Shown: positions 19,715 to 34,924, numbered from the stretch's first letter. The stretch is DNA of 64,000 bases from Hydra vulgaris (GCF_038396675.1 NC_088932.1:25208501-25272500); one strand, 5' to 3'. Notes: generated by a model from the sequence alone, not told the origin. Made by a program: numbers and translations.

Positions 19715-22700
19715 AAATATTTAAAGTTAAAAAACTGTGTTTAATAAAATCTGTGTTTAATAAAAACTGTTTTGAATCAGTTTTGAACAGATGTAGAGAC
19801 TTTTTTTTTCCGGAAACAATGTTTGGGAATCTTTTCCACAAAAGTAGTTCGCGTTTCTGAATTTAATAAGAATTTTGTTTAGAATAAGATTTTGGTATAA
19901 CAAAGTTGTTTGCGGAAAATCTTGTAGCATATTTATGGTGTATTTCTTTAAAATAAGTTTCAAATATTTTGGGGGAGAGTCCATATTTTGTTTTATACAT
20001 GAACTGTACAACAAGATGGATATTAAGTTTGAAAATATTCAGGGTCCCAATTAAACGTAAAAAAGGTTCACACGGAATCGCTCTATCAGCTCCAAGTATG
20101 ATTCTAACAGCATGTTTTTGCTTGCTATAAAGTTTTTTAAACTTAGTGTGATTAGTACTTGCCCACATGCTGTTGCCGTAAGTTAAGTAACTATGTATAA
20201 AGGAAAAGTATAAACTTTTTAAGGACTTAAAATTTAAGAGTGGCTTAACTCTATAGATTATGCCAATTTTTTTTTGAGATTTTTCTTTCTATAGAATTTA
20301 TATGAACTTTCCAAGATAGATTTTCATCAAAGTTCACACCTGAAAAATTTACAGATATTTGCCTTTTAATGTTAGTTTTATTCATCAATAGATTGGAAGA
20401 ATAAGTGGTATTTCTTTTGTTTTCCTTGGTTTGTGGAAAAGAGAAAATTTTGTTTTTGAACATTCAAAGACAGTTTGTTGCATACAAACCATTTATTTAC
20501 TTTATTTAATTCTTCATTTACTACTGTAAAAAGTGTTTCAATATTTTTGTGAAAATAAAAAAGATTCGAGTCATCTGCGAATAAAATAAAATTTAATGTT
20601 TGATGTTGAAGACAAATCATTTATGTATGATAAAAAAAGTAAAGGCCCAAGTATAGAACCCTGTGGGACTCCACAATTTACAGTTTTTTTGGTCGTTTCT
20701 AAATTTTCAAATTGTACATATTGTTTTCTGTTTGAAAGGTAATTTTCAAACCAGAGTAAGTTTGTCTCCTTTATTCCGTAATATTCCAGTTTTTTTATTA
20801 GAATGGAATGCTACCGTATCAAAAGCTTTCAATCAAGAGAGATCAATGAAAACTCCTAACGTAAAACAGTCTTCTGTAAAAGCATTAGATAAGTGATTAA
20901 CTAACTCTACTATTGCGTGATCTGTTGAATGTTGTTTTTTGAAACCAAATTGCTTACTGTATAACATGTTGTTTTCAGTTAAATGATTATACAGCCTATT
21001 GTACACTATACGCTCAAGCAATTTCGAGAAACAAGATAAAACAGATATAGGCCTGTAGTTCGAAGGTTCTGGCTCATCTCCAGACTTGGAGTTACTCTAG
21101 CAATTTTTAAATTATCCGGAACTTTACCTGATTTAAGTGACTGATTGAAGATATGAAACAAAGATGGTTGAATTATATCATAAACTAATTTTAATATATT
21201 AACGCTAACTTTATCCGACCCTGCACTTTTGTTACTTTTTAAGCTTAGTAATGCAGTCCGCAACTCACGTATATCTAGCTTTGACTCATTCATTTTTTTT
21301 TTTTAGAATTTGTTAGATAAGAATCAAATGTTGAACAAGTTAAAGAAATACTTTGTGCTAAATTAGAGCTAACATTAATGAAGAAACTGTTAAATTCTTC
21401 AGCTATTAGTGCTTTATCATAAATTGATTCACCGTCGATTAAAAGTTTTTTTTGGCAGAGCGTTATTTTTATATTTGTTTTGTCCAATTATTTCTTTAAT
21501 AGCATTCCAAGTTTGTTGAGTATTTCCATTTGCATTTTCTAGCAATTTCGAATAATATAATTTTTTAGAGTATTTTTTGATTTTTTCAAATATATTTTTA
21601 TAGTTTTTATAATTTGCTTCGTTTGAATACGTTTTTTTTTAAAGAAATTTTTCATAAAGTTTTTGTTTTTTTCTTGATGATTTTAGTGAGCGTTTTGTTA
21701 CCCAAGGCGATAGAAGTAATTTTGAATTTATATAAAACTTTTTTTACACGAAACGCTTTATTGTATTGTTTACAAAATTGCGCCAGGAAAAGTTCATAAG
21801 TATTGTTAGCATCACGTGATTGGAGAACATGCTCCCAATTAACGAAGTTAATTAGAAGGTTGCAAAATTGTAAATAATGTGCTTTGTGGAAATATTTTCA
21901 GGGGTTATGCTTTTTGTTATTAGAAATGTGGGAAAATGGTCTGTCAAATCAGTCTTTATTATACCTGTACTAAAGCAGCTATTAGAAAAATTATTAGTAA
22001 TTATGTTATCTAGTAGGGTAGAGGAACTTTTTGTAATTCTTGTTGGCTTAGTTATTGTTGGAATGAGGTTATTTTGTGTGTAAAGAGTATTTACAAAATA
22101 TTTAACACTGTTATTTGACGCATGATTCAAAAGATTAATATTCAGGTCACCGACTAAGTAAAAATGCTTTTGTTTTTTTATTAACTTTTGTTAGAAAAGT
22201 ACGGAAAAAAACTTTAAAATTTTTTAAATTACCAGCTGGTTCTCTATAAATAACCTTAACAATTATGTTTTTAGAATTTTGGTTATTTGTTTCAATGCAC
22301 AATGACTCGCAATCTTTTACATTCACACTCAGGTCATTGCGTGGTGTAAAATTAATTGAGTTATGAATAAAAATGCATACACCTCCACCGGTACGGAAGT
22401 TTCGTGGTTGATGAATTGACGCGTAATTTGTCAATTCAAATTGAAAATTATGCTCGTCATATTTAAACCAGGTCTCAGTAAGACAGATTATTTTAAAATC
22501 GTGATTTAATTCATGCATTAGAAGTTTAAAATCTTCAAAAAATTTTTTAGGCTTCGAATATTAATGTTTAAGATTGAAAATGTGTTTTTATTTTGTTGAA
22601 GATAGAAATTAGATTCGGAAATTGAATAGTATTTGCTTTCTAACAATTCTAGGTTAAAATAATTAGTAACATCATTATCACAAAGTGTGACATTTTCATC

Positions 22701-23100
22701 ACAAAGTTTAATAAATGATCATCCATTTTAAAATATAAAATTAAGATTAGGGAAAAATTAGTTAAAAAATAAAAAATAAAGAAATACTTATATAGATTTA
22801 GTGGAAACAACATCTCCTTTCTTCGCAGTCCAAACTAGTCACGAATGACTAATTTGTCGTATGATATGACCGCAAATTTGCCGGATTCCCTTTCTTTTTT
22901 CATTCGTTCTCTTAAACCCTTCCTTATTTCTGTAGTCTCAGCACTAAAATCTTCATTTATAAAGACGTTTTTTCCTTTGAGTTTACACGATTTTTTAAGT
23001 ATTTCAGTTTTGTCTTTAGGACTATCGGTCTGTGTTTCTTGACATCTCCTAAACCTTCCGTGTTACTTTTAAACTGACTGTTAAAATATACATAAAAAAG
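19715..23100 (-). mobile_element. CR1/jockey-like LINE, broken (left arm copy)
   Basis: Minus-strand order: ORF1 tail (about 23045-22843, with FINEDFSAETTEIRKGL and SYDKLVIRD); APE endonuclease (22560-21850, with ICLTETWF and GDLNIN); linker; RT fingers (21293-21006, KSNKSAGSDKVS); palm and thumb (LERIVYNRLYNHL, KQFGFKKQHSTDHA, FILFADDSNLF); C-terminus (20168-19757, IILGADRAIPCEPFLRL). At least six frameshifts or stops separate the blocks, so it is inactive. The same breaks occur in the right-arm copy (35378-38763), so decay preceded the duplication or has been homogenised. Confidence 0.9.
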
Positions 23101-23352
23101 TTTTTTAAAGAGTTGAAATTTGAAAAAAAGAAGTCTTTTTCAGATTGAGAAAAAAGTAAGCGCAATAGTAATAAATTTATCTAGTTTTCTAAATATAAAA
23201 AAGTAATAAAACCAATTATTAATTAAAATTAGAATATTTTCATAATTAATTAACACCATAATTATAATTAACATCATAATTAATTAACACCACAAGCAAT
23301 AAATTGTTATAGACTAGCAGAGTAACATAAAAAATGACAGTCGATATTGGAT

Positions 23353-23377
23353 GTGTTTGCTTCGGCAACACATATAT

Positions 23378-23409
<32 letters not shown>

Positions 23410-23459
23410 GGCCCCTGCGCAAGGATGACACGCAAATTCGTGAAGCGTTCCAAATTTTT
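23353..23459 (+). ncRNA. U6: U6 spliceosomal snRNA gene (left arm)
   Basis: The gene starts GTGTTTGCTTCGGCAACAC (5' stem-loop), contains the invariant ACAGAGA box and AGCATGGCCCCTGCGC, and ends AAGCGTTCC...TTTTT, the Pol III terminator and U tail. Length (about 107 nt) and sequence match animal U6 almost throughout; the 5' stem changes are compensated (TGTTTGC/GCAACA). A TATA-like AACATAAAAAA lies about 25-30 bp upstream. It is identical to the right-arm copy. It could be a functional gene or a pseudogene; no disabling change was seen. Confidence 0.93.
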
Positions 23460-23553
23460 ATTAACAAAGAGATATTCTCTTTTTAAAATATATTTATTAA
23501 AAAAAAGTCTTTTTACTTGTTATATATGTGAATAATAATAAACATATATTTGG

Positions 23554-24920
<1,367 letters not shown>

Positions 24921-24931
24921 TATATATATAC

Positions 24932-25032
<101 letters not shown>

Positions 25033-25423
25033 GGATATGACTTTTTTGCAACCTACTAGGCCTGTATCGTAATTCAATGAACTTTTATGTAAAAAGAACG
25101 AATAGATGTTTCATTTTGACATATTTTGAAAAAAGGTCACCCCAAAACCAAAAAATCGAATTTTCAATAGGTACACTTTTGTACAGTAAATGAATATTAA
25201 AGGCTGAAGATGTTGTAAGAGTCATACTCCTGTTGTTATTTTATTTATTTATGCAACATGTACTGTGATATAACAAAAAACATTATGTGATATATAATTA
25301 TACAAGTATTACAAAATTAACAGTATCAAAGCGTCTAGTACAACAATATACATAACTGTCTGTGTCTATAGGCCTACTGTGTTTAGTACATGGGTCACAT
25401 GATGCTCACGTCTCATAAAGAGT

Positions 25424-26917
25424 CTAGCGCTTATTACTTAGAATGAATCGAAGTTGCAGTTTGTCTTTCTTTCTGCAGGAAGCATACAGGTCTTGCATCA
25501 CCTTGATTGCACGTTCAGCTATCTGATTACTTCGTGGTATGTCGATGACGGATGGCTCTTTCTTCCAGAGATTTTTGAATGACTGCAATGCCTTTTTGTA
25601 AGGCTTCAATACATCAGATAAATTCTTGAAGTCATTGTCATTGTACTTTTGACTACTAAACCAATGTTCTGCCCACTCATATGAAATGAACCTGCAAACC
25701 TTCTCCAAATTCTTTCTCACTTCAGGCATAAGAATGAACGCCAGAATGCCGAGAATGGCTCTTGAGTTCCATCTGGCATTGCTCATATTAGGAATGTTCT
25801 GAAAGTGAATCAGAGGGAAGTTTCTTTGTTCTTCATAGAACCTAAACACTCTTGTTAAATGGTACAAAAACTTCATATCGTCTCTCCACCCTGATTTATC
25901 AAGAATTTCTACAGTTCCATTCACAAACTTATCCTTCAGTTCATCATACTTATTCAACAGTTCAGACACAAATGGGTATTCAATGTTTGGAGATTTGGTA
26001 TCACCCCCAAGTTCTTCGTCCATCACCAGACGGAGAATCCTGTCTAGTACGTGATGCTGACAACCGATAAATTGTGGTATTGTGACACCCTTTAATTTAA
26101 ACATACGTTGCAACTTCACAACAACTCCATTTCTCTTCCCAGTATTGACGTTTGTTGTATCAGTAATGATCATCTTAATTGAATTCCACAAATTGTATTC
26201 ATCAATAAGTTTGGCAATTTTTTCAGCAACAGTTTCAGCTTTGCCATCTTTTAAACGCAGTGCATCAAGTTTCACGTCAGTTCTTTCATTCTGAAGTACA
26301 ACTACCTGATATTCCTTATCATCTATTCGTTTGCCGTCAAAGTGTAAGGACCACTGTTCCATTTTAAGTTGTTGTATCATTTCTTTTTTTAATTTACCTG
26401 CCTCTTTGAATATGGACTTGTAAATTGCTGATTGACTTGCCACTTGTCCTGTTGAGTACCCCACCTGTCCTTTACTTTCTTTTTGTAGGTGGTATAGACG
26501 TTTATCTTCCGAGGATAACCACTGGCCATTCACTTTCGTGATGTCAAATAATGCACTGAGAACATCATATTTTCCACGCTTGACACATTCATCATAGACC
26601 TTCAGCACCTTCATAAGCTTTGCTCTTATCACTTGATCAGACACACGTGGAAAATTCAGTTTATTGTCCCACAATTTTGTAATTTCCTTAGAAATTTGGT
26701 CTATTCGTTCTTTTCTTCCTTTAACATATGCTCCGAGAAACTGGTATCTTCCTACGATCTGCAATTGAAGTGGTATTCTGGATTTTTCATCGAGTGAATG
26801 TTCTTCTACAGCCACGCTTCCTCTTCTTCTGTGTGACTCTTGAAATCTCACCAAATTTTTAGTCCAAGTCTTCTTGTTCTTTGTTACTGTGGTATGACTT
26901 TTCTTGTGAGACATCAT
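25424..26917 (-). CDS. uncharacterised transposase-like protein, 497 aa, intact frame
   Basis: An uninterrupted frame from ATG (26917) to a stop at 25424. Notable segments: basic N-terminus (TKNKKTWTKNLVRF), RIPLQLQIVGRYQFLGAY, a region of Lys-rich helices, then EQWSLHFDGKR (Asp about 194), MIITDTTNVNTGKRNG (Asp about 253), FIGCQHHVLDRIL (CxHH about 286-289), NARWNSRAILG and YEWAEHWF. Two spaced Asp residues followed by a Cys/His cluster and late Glu residues fit an RNase-H-like DDE transposase. The same multi-copy protein type occurs in other invertebrates (recollection, unnamed family). It could still be active. Confidence 0.7.
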   Translation of the reverse strand: MMSHKKSHTTVTKNKKTWTKNLVRFQESHRRRGSVAVEEHSLDEKSRIPLQLQIVGRYQFLGAYVKGRKERIDQISKEITKLWDNKLNFPRVSDQVIRAKLMKVLKVYDECVKRGKYDVLSALFDITKVNGQWLSSEDKRLYHLQKESKGQVGYSTGQVASQSAIYKSIFKEAGKLKKEMIQQLKMEQWSLHFDGKRIDDKEYQVVVLQNERTDVKLDALRLKDGKAETVAEKIAKLIDEYNLWNSIKMIITDTTNVNTGKRNGVVVKLQRMFKLKGVTIPQFIGCQHHVLDRILRLVMDEELGGDTKSPNIEYPFVSELLNKYDELKDKFVNGTVEILDKSGWRDDMKFLYHLTRVFRFYEEQRNFPLIHFQNIPNMSNARWNSRAILGILAFILMPEVRKNLEKVCRFISYEWAEHWFSSQKYNDNDFKNLSDVLKPYKKALQSFKNLWKKEPSVIDIPRSNQIAERAIKVMQDLYASCRKKDKLQLRFILSNKR

Positions 26918-26923
26918 ATAATA

Positions 26924-27401
26924 TTGTTACGACTTTACGGATAGCTGAGCGTAAATATCCGTTTAATAAAGTCGTTTAATTAATAAAATACTTTAACTGT
27001 ATAGTAATCCAATTATAGTTCAATAATCCAGTCAATGTTGATAACAGTTCGATAATCCAGTCCGTATCCTAACGATAATGCTACAACTACTTATACTTCG
27101 TACACTTACAGCGTCTTTAGTTCGCTACAGTAGTTCCTTATTAGCTCAGTTACACGCAGAGTACTTCATAGAACTATTCACATTATCAACACTGAGCTCT
27201 GACAGCAGCTCGCTTATATAATTATTTAGAGCTTCCAGAATGTTCTACTAAGTTCTATAATCTTCTACAGTCTGTTACAGTCGTCTATATCACCGTGGTA
27301 ACACAATGACGTCATCACATAACAATTCCAAGTATTTGCCGGCACACGGCCGTTTCGTTGCCATGGTAACGTGTGGCGTTATATTTATAAATTCATAACA
27401 A
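26924..27401. mobile_element. solo-LTR-like insertion inside the transposon
   Basis: Sequence starts TTGTTACGACTTTACGG and ends ATTCATAACAA (terminal TTGTTA/TAACAA). It is flanked by AATA on both sides (26920-26923 and 27402-27405). It is much less AT-rich than its surroundings, has a TATA-like CTTATATAATTA and a perfect CRE, TGACGTCA, at about 27308. Size (478 bp) and TG...CA-type ends fit a solo LTR; no internal retroviral genes are present. It lies 7 bp upstream of the transposase ATG. Confidence 0.6.
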
Positions 27402-27626
27402 AATAATGAAATAAATAGAATTAAGCTGAGAATTAAGCTTAAGATTAAAACATCGGTCAAAAATGAATGTATAAAAATGGTAAATCAAATTTTTATTTTG
27501 GGGGTGACCTTTTTTTGTTGCAGAAAGCTATTTGGGCCTTTTTTCATGATTTTAGGTAAAAGTTCATCGATTTATGATACAGGAAACATTTTATTTGAAA
27601 AAAAATTAAAAAGTCATATCCCTAAT

Positions 27627-27779
<153 letters not shown>

Positions 27780-28159
27780 TTTTGGTAATTCATCTATATA
27801 TGTTATTGAATTTTTAAAACATATATACATATGTTACCAAATATATGTTTTCGTATACTATAATGTATACTAAATAGTTTGTTTACCGTATATGGTTAAA
27901 GTTACTGCAAAGCAGGTAACTTTAAATTAACAAAGCAGGTACATTCAAATGTCAGAAAATGTTTAAAAAGAATTGTTGAAATACTACCAAATTAATTAAT
28001 TAATTTAACCAAGATAATTAAATGATTAAGAAATTACCAAAAAAGATCATTGATTTTTGCATTCGCTATAAAAGGGAACATGGCTAAAAAAAATGAACTT
28101 TATTTTGTTTTATTATTTTTTATACTATCAGTTTTAAATAAGAAAATTTAAAAAAATGC

Positions 28160-29000
28160 TTTCCTAGCTATCTTGGTCCAGCAAAGCTGTTAATAGCATC
28201 TTCGTAACTTATAGTTTTTGCTAACTTATGTTCAATAGAAAGAAGTATTAAATGATTAAGCCGGTTCTGCTCTGCTGTCGAACGTAAATGACTTTTTATT
28301 AATCTTAATTTGCTGGTAGATCTTTCTCATAATGGCACTGACGTAGGAATGGTAGTGAGTTTTTTTAAGATAAACACGTATTTGAGGAAATCGAAATCGA
28401 TAGAATTTTTCCATCATCAAGAATATTCGTTGATACGTATGCGTTTGCTTATTTTGTCATAAATTCTTAGTTCCAATTTACAGGTTAGCGCATACGTCAT
28501 TAAGATATTAGCTTGAAACTATTTAGCTTGAGTTTTTAAAAACTCATCACTAGGCTCTTATATTTCTAGTAAACTAATTATTGCTGAAAACATGTTAGAT
28601 ATTGTTTCCATATTTACCTAAATGCTACTAATATCTGTTAAAAACCTATCCAATGCGGTCAGAGGCGATTTTACGGAGGAAAAGGGGAGTATGGGGTGTT
28701 CCTCGCCCCTCCCCCTCTAAGAAGGCGATTTTCGAGTTATAGTCGGGTTTTTTTAGGAATTTAGTCGGTTAGTTGGGTAATTGACACAATTAAGTCGGGT
28801 AAATCTGACTTTTGACGACCTTTTCTTTTCTTTTTTTTAGAGAACAAATACTTTTTAAGGGTTCACGCCCCCCTCCCCTCATTTTATTTGTAGAATTGCC
28901 TCTGAATGCGGTTATGAAAACCTCTTTATCTTAAATATCTTGATACTTTTAGTACTTTTTTATCTTCGATTTCCTCATAGTAATACTTTTTCTTTGTGTG
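28160..29000 (-). pseudogene. hAT transposase C-terminal remnant (left arm)
   Basis: On the minus strand: LTTIPTSVP, ERSTSKLRLIKSHLRST, EQNRLNHLILLSIEHKLAK and YEDAINSFAGPR. This is the hAT-family C-terminal dimerisation region as in ZMYM1-like proteins. Upstream pieces carry stops. A MITE (28660-28904) is inserted in it. Identical right-arm copy at 32105-32945. Confidence 0.75.
28660..28904. mobile_element. hAT-type MITE with 8-bp target duplication (left arm)
   Basis: 245 bp with terminal inverted repeats CAGAGGCGATTTTAC / GTAGAATTGCCTCTG and GC-rich sub-terminal blocks. Flanked by AATGCGGT at 28652-28659 and 28905-28912, the 8-bp duplication typical of hAT elements. It is inserted in a hAT transposase remnant. 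Confidence 0.9.
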
Positions 29001-29016
29001 TGTGTATATATATATT

Positions 29017-29110
<94 letters not shown>
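29017..29110. repeat. (TA)n microsatellite next to ribozyme motif
   Basis: TA tract following TGTGTGTG. It abuts the hammerhead-containing segment. Confidence 0.95.
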
Positions 29111-29513
<403 letters not shown>

Positions 29514-29522
29514 ATAATCTAC

Positions 29523-30545
29523 GACAATTTTTTTAGAACCTTTTATCAAGTGTATGATTCCAATTTTTCTTTAATTGAAATAGCTTTAAACGATAAAGAA
29601 ATATCATCTCCTTGGATTACAAAAGGTCTCAGAAAATTGTCAAAAATTAAGCAGAAGCTATACGTTGAATACCTAAAATCGAAATCAGAAAAACGTAAAC
29701 AAAATTATATAACTTATAAAAACTTATTTGAAAAGCTTCGCAAAATTGCAAAAAAAAAATTACTTCTCAAACTTGTTTTTTTTTTTTTTAATCTTTTTTT
29801 TTTAACTTTATTTAGGTGCCCCCAAGAAGTCTTTACTGATTTATCACAGAGCACAGCGGATGAGCATTTAGTTGAAGTTCACGTCTCCTTCCTAGACGAT
29901 GTCGCAAAACTTGCCAGAGGTGGGTTTTGAACTACCAATCTTTTGTTTGTTGAGGCAAGTGCCCTACCACTGCGCCACGGTTGCCTAATAAATATAAGCA
30001 CAACTGAAAACGCGTCTGGCAAATCACAAAGGAGGTGTCTGGAAAACTTAAACCAAATACAAATTTACTCGCAAATTTTATACAATATGACATAATAAAT
30101 GACTCAAAGGATATCGTATTTAATTTAAGTTTTTCACCACTATCGGGACAAAATTGAGCAATAGTATTGCATTCATTAAAGATAAATCTCTTGAAGAGTT
30201 CGAAGCATACAAAAAAATAAACTGTAATCTAAATTTTACTGAGTTAAGTTTTAATGGACTTGAGGTTGCTTTTAAGTCATTAAAACGAAATGAAGCTACT
30301 GGGTATGAATACTGTGATTGATTCTTACGATGTTTTAAAAGATATTCTTTATAAAATCTTCGGAGCATATATTGCACAAAGGTCTTTTCCAGATAAACTA
30401 ATAATAGAATAAGTAGCTCTAATCTTTAAGACAGGGGATCGTACAAATATAACAAATTATCTCCCTATTTCAGTTCTTCCAGTTTTTTCAAAAATTTGAG
30501 AAAGATTTATCTATAACCGAATCTACTCTTGTTTATCGAAAGTTA
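29523..30545 (+). pseudogene. LINE 5'/RT fragment in the palindrome spacer
   Basis: Plus-strand translation: LNDKEISSPWITKGLRK (linker between EN and RT), DSYDVLKDILYKIFG, VALIFKTGDRTNITNYLP, ISVLPVFSKI and ERFIYNRIYSCLS, the RT fingers/palm of a CR1/jockey-like LINE. Stops and frameshifts are present. A SINE splits it at 29777-29985. Confidence 0.75.
29777..29985 (-). mobile_element. tRNA-derived SINE, second copy
   Basis: Minus-strand A box CCGTGGCGCAGTGGTAGG, B box TAGTTCAAAACCC, then the shared body (AGGAAGGAGACGTGAAC, CTGTGCTCTGTGATAAATC) and an A-rich tail. About 75% identical to the copy at 17607-17785. It interrupts the LINE frame; no certain target duplication. Confidence 0.8.
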
Positions 30546-30690
30546 TCTATTTATCGAAAAAAAAAAGGGTCATTAGGCGACCCTTCAAGATTGGCGCCTG
30601 GGTCAATTTGCCCCCTTTGTGACTCCCTCTTGAAGGCCCTGAATTTATTGATTAAAAGTTTGAGGTGACAAAATTTAAAAAAAAAACGAT
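30546..30690. other. short GC-rich junction between opposed LINE pieces
   Basis: Contains GACCCTTCAAGA and TCTTGAAGGCCC as a small inverted pair about 55 bp apart, unlike the surrounding AT-rich DNA. Probably a fragment of another element. Confidence 0.4.
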
Positions 30691-32055
30691 TTTTTTTTTT
30701 TTATATATATATTTTGTCGTTTAAAAATATTACAATAACCAGATACATTTTACAATTTTTACATTAGTAACAAGAAGATCATGAGGATTTTGTCATTAAG
30801 CCCTTTACAATATATCGTTAATTTTTGATAAAAATACAATGTTTGGAAGTGAAATAATAATACATCTTTATGCAAAAATCTTTAAAAACCGAGATAAAAT
30901 GTTAAACCAAATAATATACAAAACAAAAAACAAATTAAAAAAAATTAAAATGAGTCAAGATATTTTCAATTGAAAATATAATTTTTTTAAGTTTCTGTTT
31001 GAATGAAGCAAAAGTCAGTTGGATGAAGAAATCAAAATTTGGTAAGACTGTTTTATTCCAGAGATAAGGACCTCGGTAAGAAACAAAAAACTGGTCTTTG
31101 CTTTTATGGCAAAAAGGGGCAAGAAGATTGTTGTTTATTCGAAGATTATATTTCTTTTTAGGTTTCATACAATAAAGGTTTTGTTATACATTTGGCGACA
31201 AATTTTCTCTACATTTAAACATGACTCATGAAATATTAAAGGCATTTTGTTGATATACATTTAAAACATTTATTTCTTTAAAAAGTGGTTTCATATGAAA
31301 AAACCGATTTTTAAAATTTGTTGCGCGAGCTGCTTGTTCCTAATGAAAGTAAAGAGATTTTAGCTTTGTTCTATGAGTGCTTCCTCCATATAATGTTCGC
31401 GTAGTTTAAATGGCAATGTATAAATGAATAATATAATTGTGTTAACTGGTGTTTACTTAATATATTTCTAGCATTATAAAGAATTCCGATGCCTTCAGCA
31501 ATTTTATTTGAAGTATTATCAATATGATTTTTCCAAAATAGATTTTCATCAATATATACTCCGAGATACTATGTAACGTTTTCTCTTTTTATTGTTATAT
31601 TATCAATTAAAAGGTTTGGTATGATATGGGTCAGTTTCCGTTTTTTTGAAGGTGGACAAAAAAGTGTCCATTTAGTTTTTTCTATATTTAGAGACAATCT
31701 CTTTTGTTTAAACCAAACAGAAACTTTTTTTTAATTCATTTGTCATATTAGTAAAAATCATATTAATATCTTAATGAGACAGAAACAAGTTTGTGTCATC
31801 TGCAAAATTTAATGCTGTTAGATTTGATAATTTATAAATATCATAAATGTATATTAAAAAAAAAAAGTGGACTAAGTATGGATACTTGTGAATCCATACT
31901 CATTAATAGATGAGATATAGAATCTTTACTGCAAACAAACTGTGTACGGTTAGTAAGATAACTTTCGAACCATGATAGGGTTTTATCTTTAATACTATAT
32001 GATATTAGTTTTTTAACCAGGATTTGATGATTGACGGTATCGAATCGTAGATTAT

Positions 32056-32058
<3 letters not shown>
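30691..32058 (-). pseudogene. LINE 3' fragment, opposite orientation, in the spacer
   Basis: Minus-strand translation starts at RFDTVNHQILVKKLISYS, TLSWFESYLTNRTQFV, continues through a stop-ridden palm region with a CADD-like site near 31800, and ends FVSYRGPYLWNKTVL and SFKQKLKKIIFS (C-terminus) with an A-rich 3' end near 30691. It is a member of the same LINE clade as the fragment at 29523-30545 and begins roughly 45 codons after that one stops. Confidence 0.75.
32045..32058. repeat. 14-bp inverted junction motif at spacer edges
   Basis: TCGTAGATTATGTT here is the exact complement of AACATAATCTACGA at 29511-29524. Both directly adjoin (TA)n, and the sequences diverge immediately inside. 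Confidence 0.85.
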
Positions 32059-32104
<46 letters not shown>

Positions 32105-32110
<6 letters not shown>

Positions 32111-32945
32111 AAGAAAAAGTATTACTATGAGGAAATCGAAGATAAAAAAGTACTAAAAGTATCAGGATATTTAAGATAAAGAGGTTTTCATAACCGCATT
32201 CAGAGGCAATTCTACAAATAAAATGAGGGGAGGGGGGCGTGAACCCTTAAAAAGTATTTGTTCTCTAAAAAAAAGAAAAGAAAAGGTCGTCAAAAGTCAG
32301 ATTTACCCGACTTAATTGTGTCAATTACCCAACTAACCGACTAAATTCCTAAAAAAACCCGACTATAACTCGAAAATCGCCTTCTTAGAGGGGGAGGGGC
32401 GAGGAACACCCCATACTCCCCTTTTCCTCCGTAAAATCGCCTCTGACCGCATTGGATAGGTTTTTAACAGATATTAGTAGCATTTAGGTAAATATGGAAA
32501 CAATATCTAACATGTTTTCAGCAATAATTAGTTTACTAGAAATATAAGAGCCTAGTGATGAGTTTTTAAAAACTCAAGCTAAATAGTTTCAAGCTAATAT
32601 CTTAATGACGTATGCGCTAACCTGTAAATTGGAACTAAGAATTTATGACAAAATAAGCAAACGCATACGTATCAACGAATATTCTTGATGATGGAAAAAT
32701 TCTATCGATTTCGATTTCCTCAAATACGTGTTTATCTTAAAAAAACTCACTACCATTCCTACGTCAGTGCCATTATGAGAAAGATCTACCAGCAAATTAA
32801 GATTAATAAAAAGTCATTTACGTTCGACAGCAGAGCAGAACCGGCTTAATCATTTAATACTTCTTTCTATTGAACATAAGTTAGCAAAAACTATAAGTTA
32901 CGAAGATGCTATTAACAGCTTTGCTGGACCAAGATAGCTAGGAAA
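32105..32945 (+). pseudogene. hAT transposase C-terminal remnant (right arm)
   Basis: Plus-strand counterpart of 28160-29000, with the same C-terminal dimerisation motifs (KLRLIKSHLRST, SIEHKLAK) and the same stops. Confidence 0.75.
32201..32445. mobile_element. hAT-type MITE (right arm copy)
   Basis: Identical to the left-arm MITE. Flanked by ACCGCATT at 32193-32200 and 32446-32453. Confidence 0.9.
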
Positions 32946-33325
32946 GCATTTTTTTAAATTTTCTCATTTAAAACTGATAGTATAAAAAATAATAAAACAA
33001 AATAAAGTTCATTTTTTTTAGCCATGTTCCCTTTTATAGCGAATGCAAAAATCAATGATCTTTTTTGGTAATTTCTTAATCATTTAATTATCTTGGTTAA
33101 ATTAATTAATTAATTTGGTAGTATTTCAACAATTCTTTTTAAACATTTTCTGACATTTGAATGTACCTGCTTTGTTAATTTAAAGTTACCTGCTTTGCAG
33201 TAACTTTAACCATATACGGTAAACAAACTATTTAGTATACATTATAGTATACGAAAACATATATTTGGTAACATATGTATATATGTTTTAAAAATTCAAT
33301 AACATATATAGATGAATTACCAAAA

Positions 33326-33546
<221 letters not shown>

Positions 33547-33557
33547 GTATATATATA

Positions 33558-34924
<1,367 letters not shown>

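Noticed and set aside
29550-29930. 126-codon ORF as a single gene
   Set aside because: First half is a LINE EN-RT linker, second half is antisense SINE; a chance fusion.
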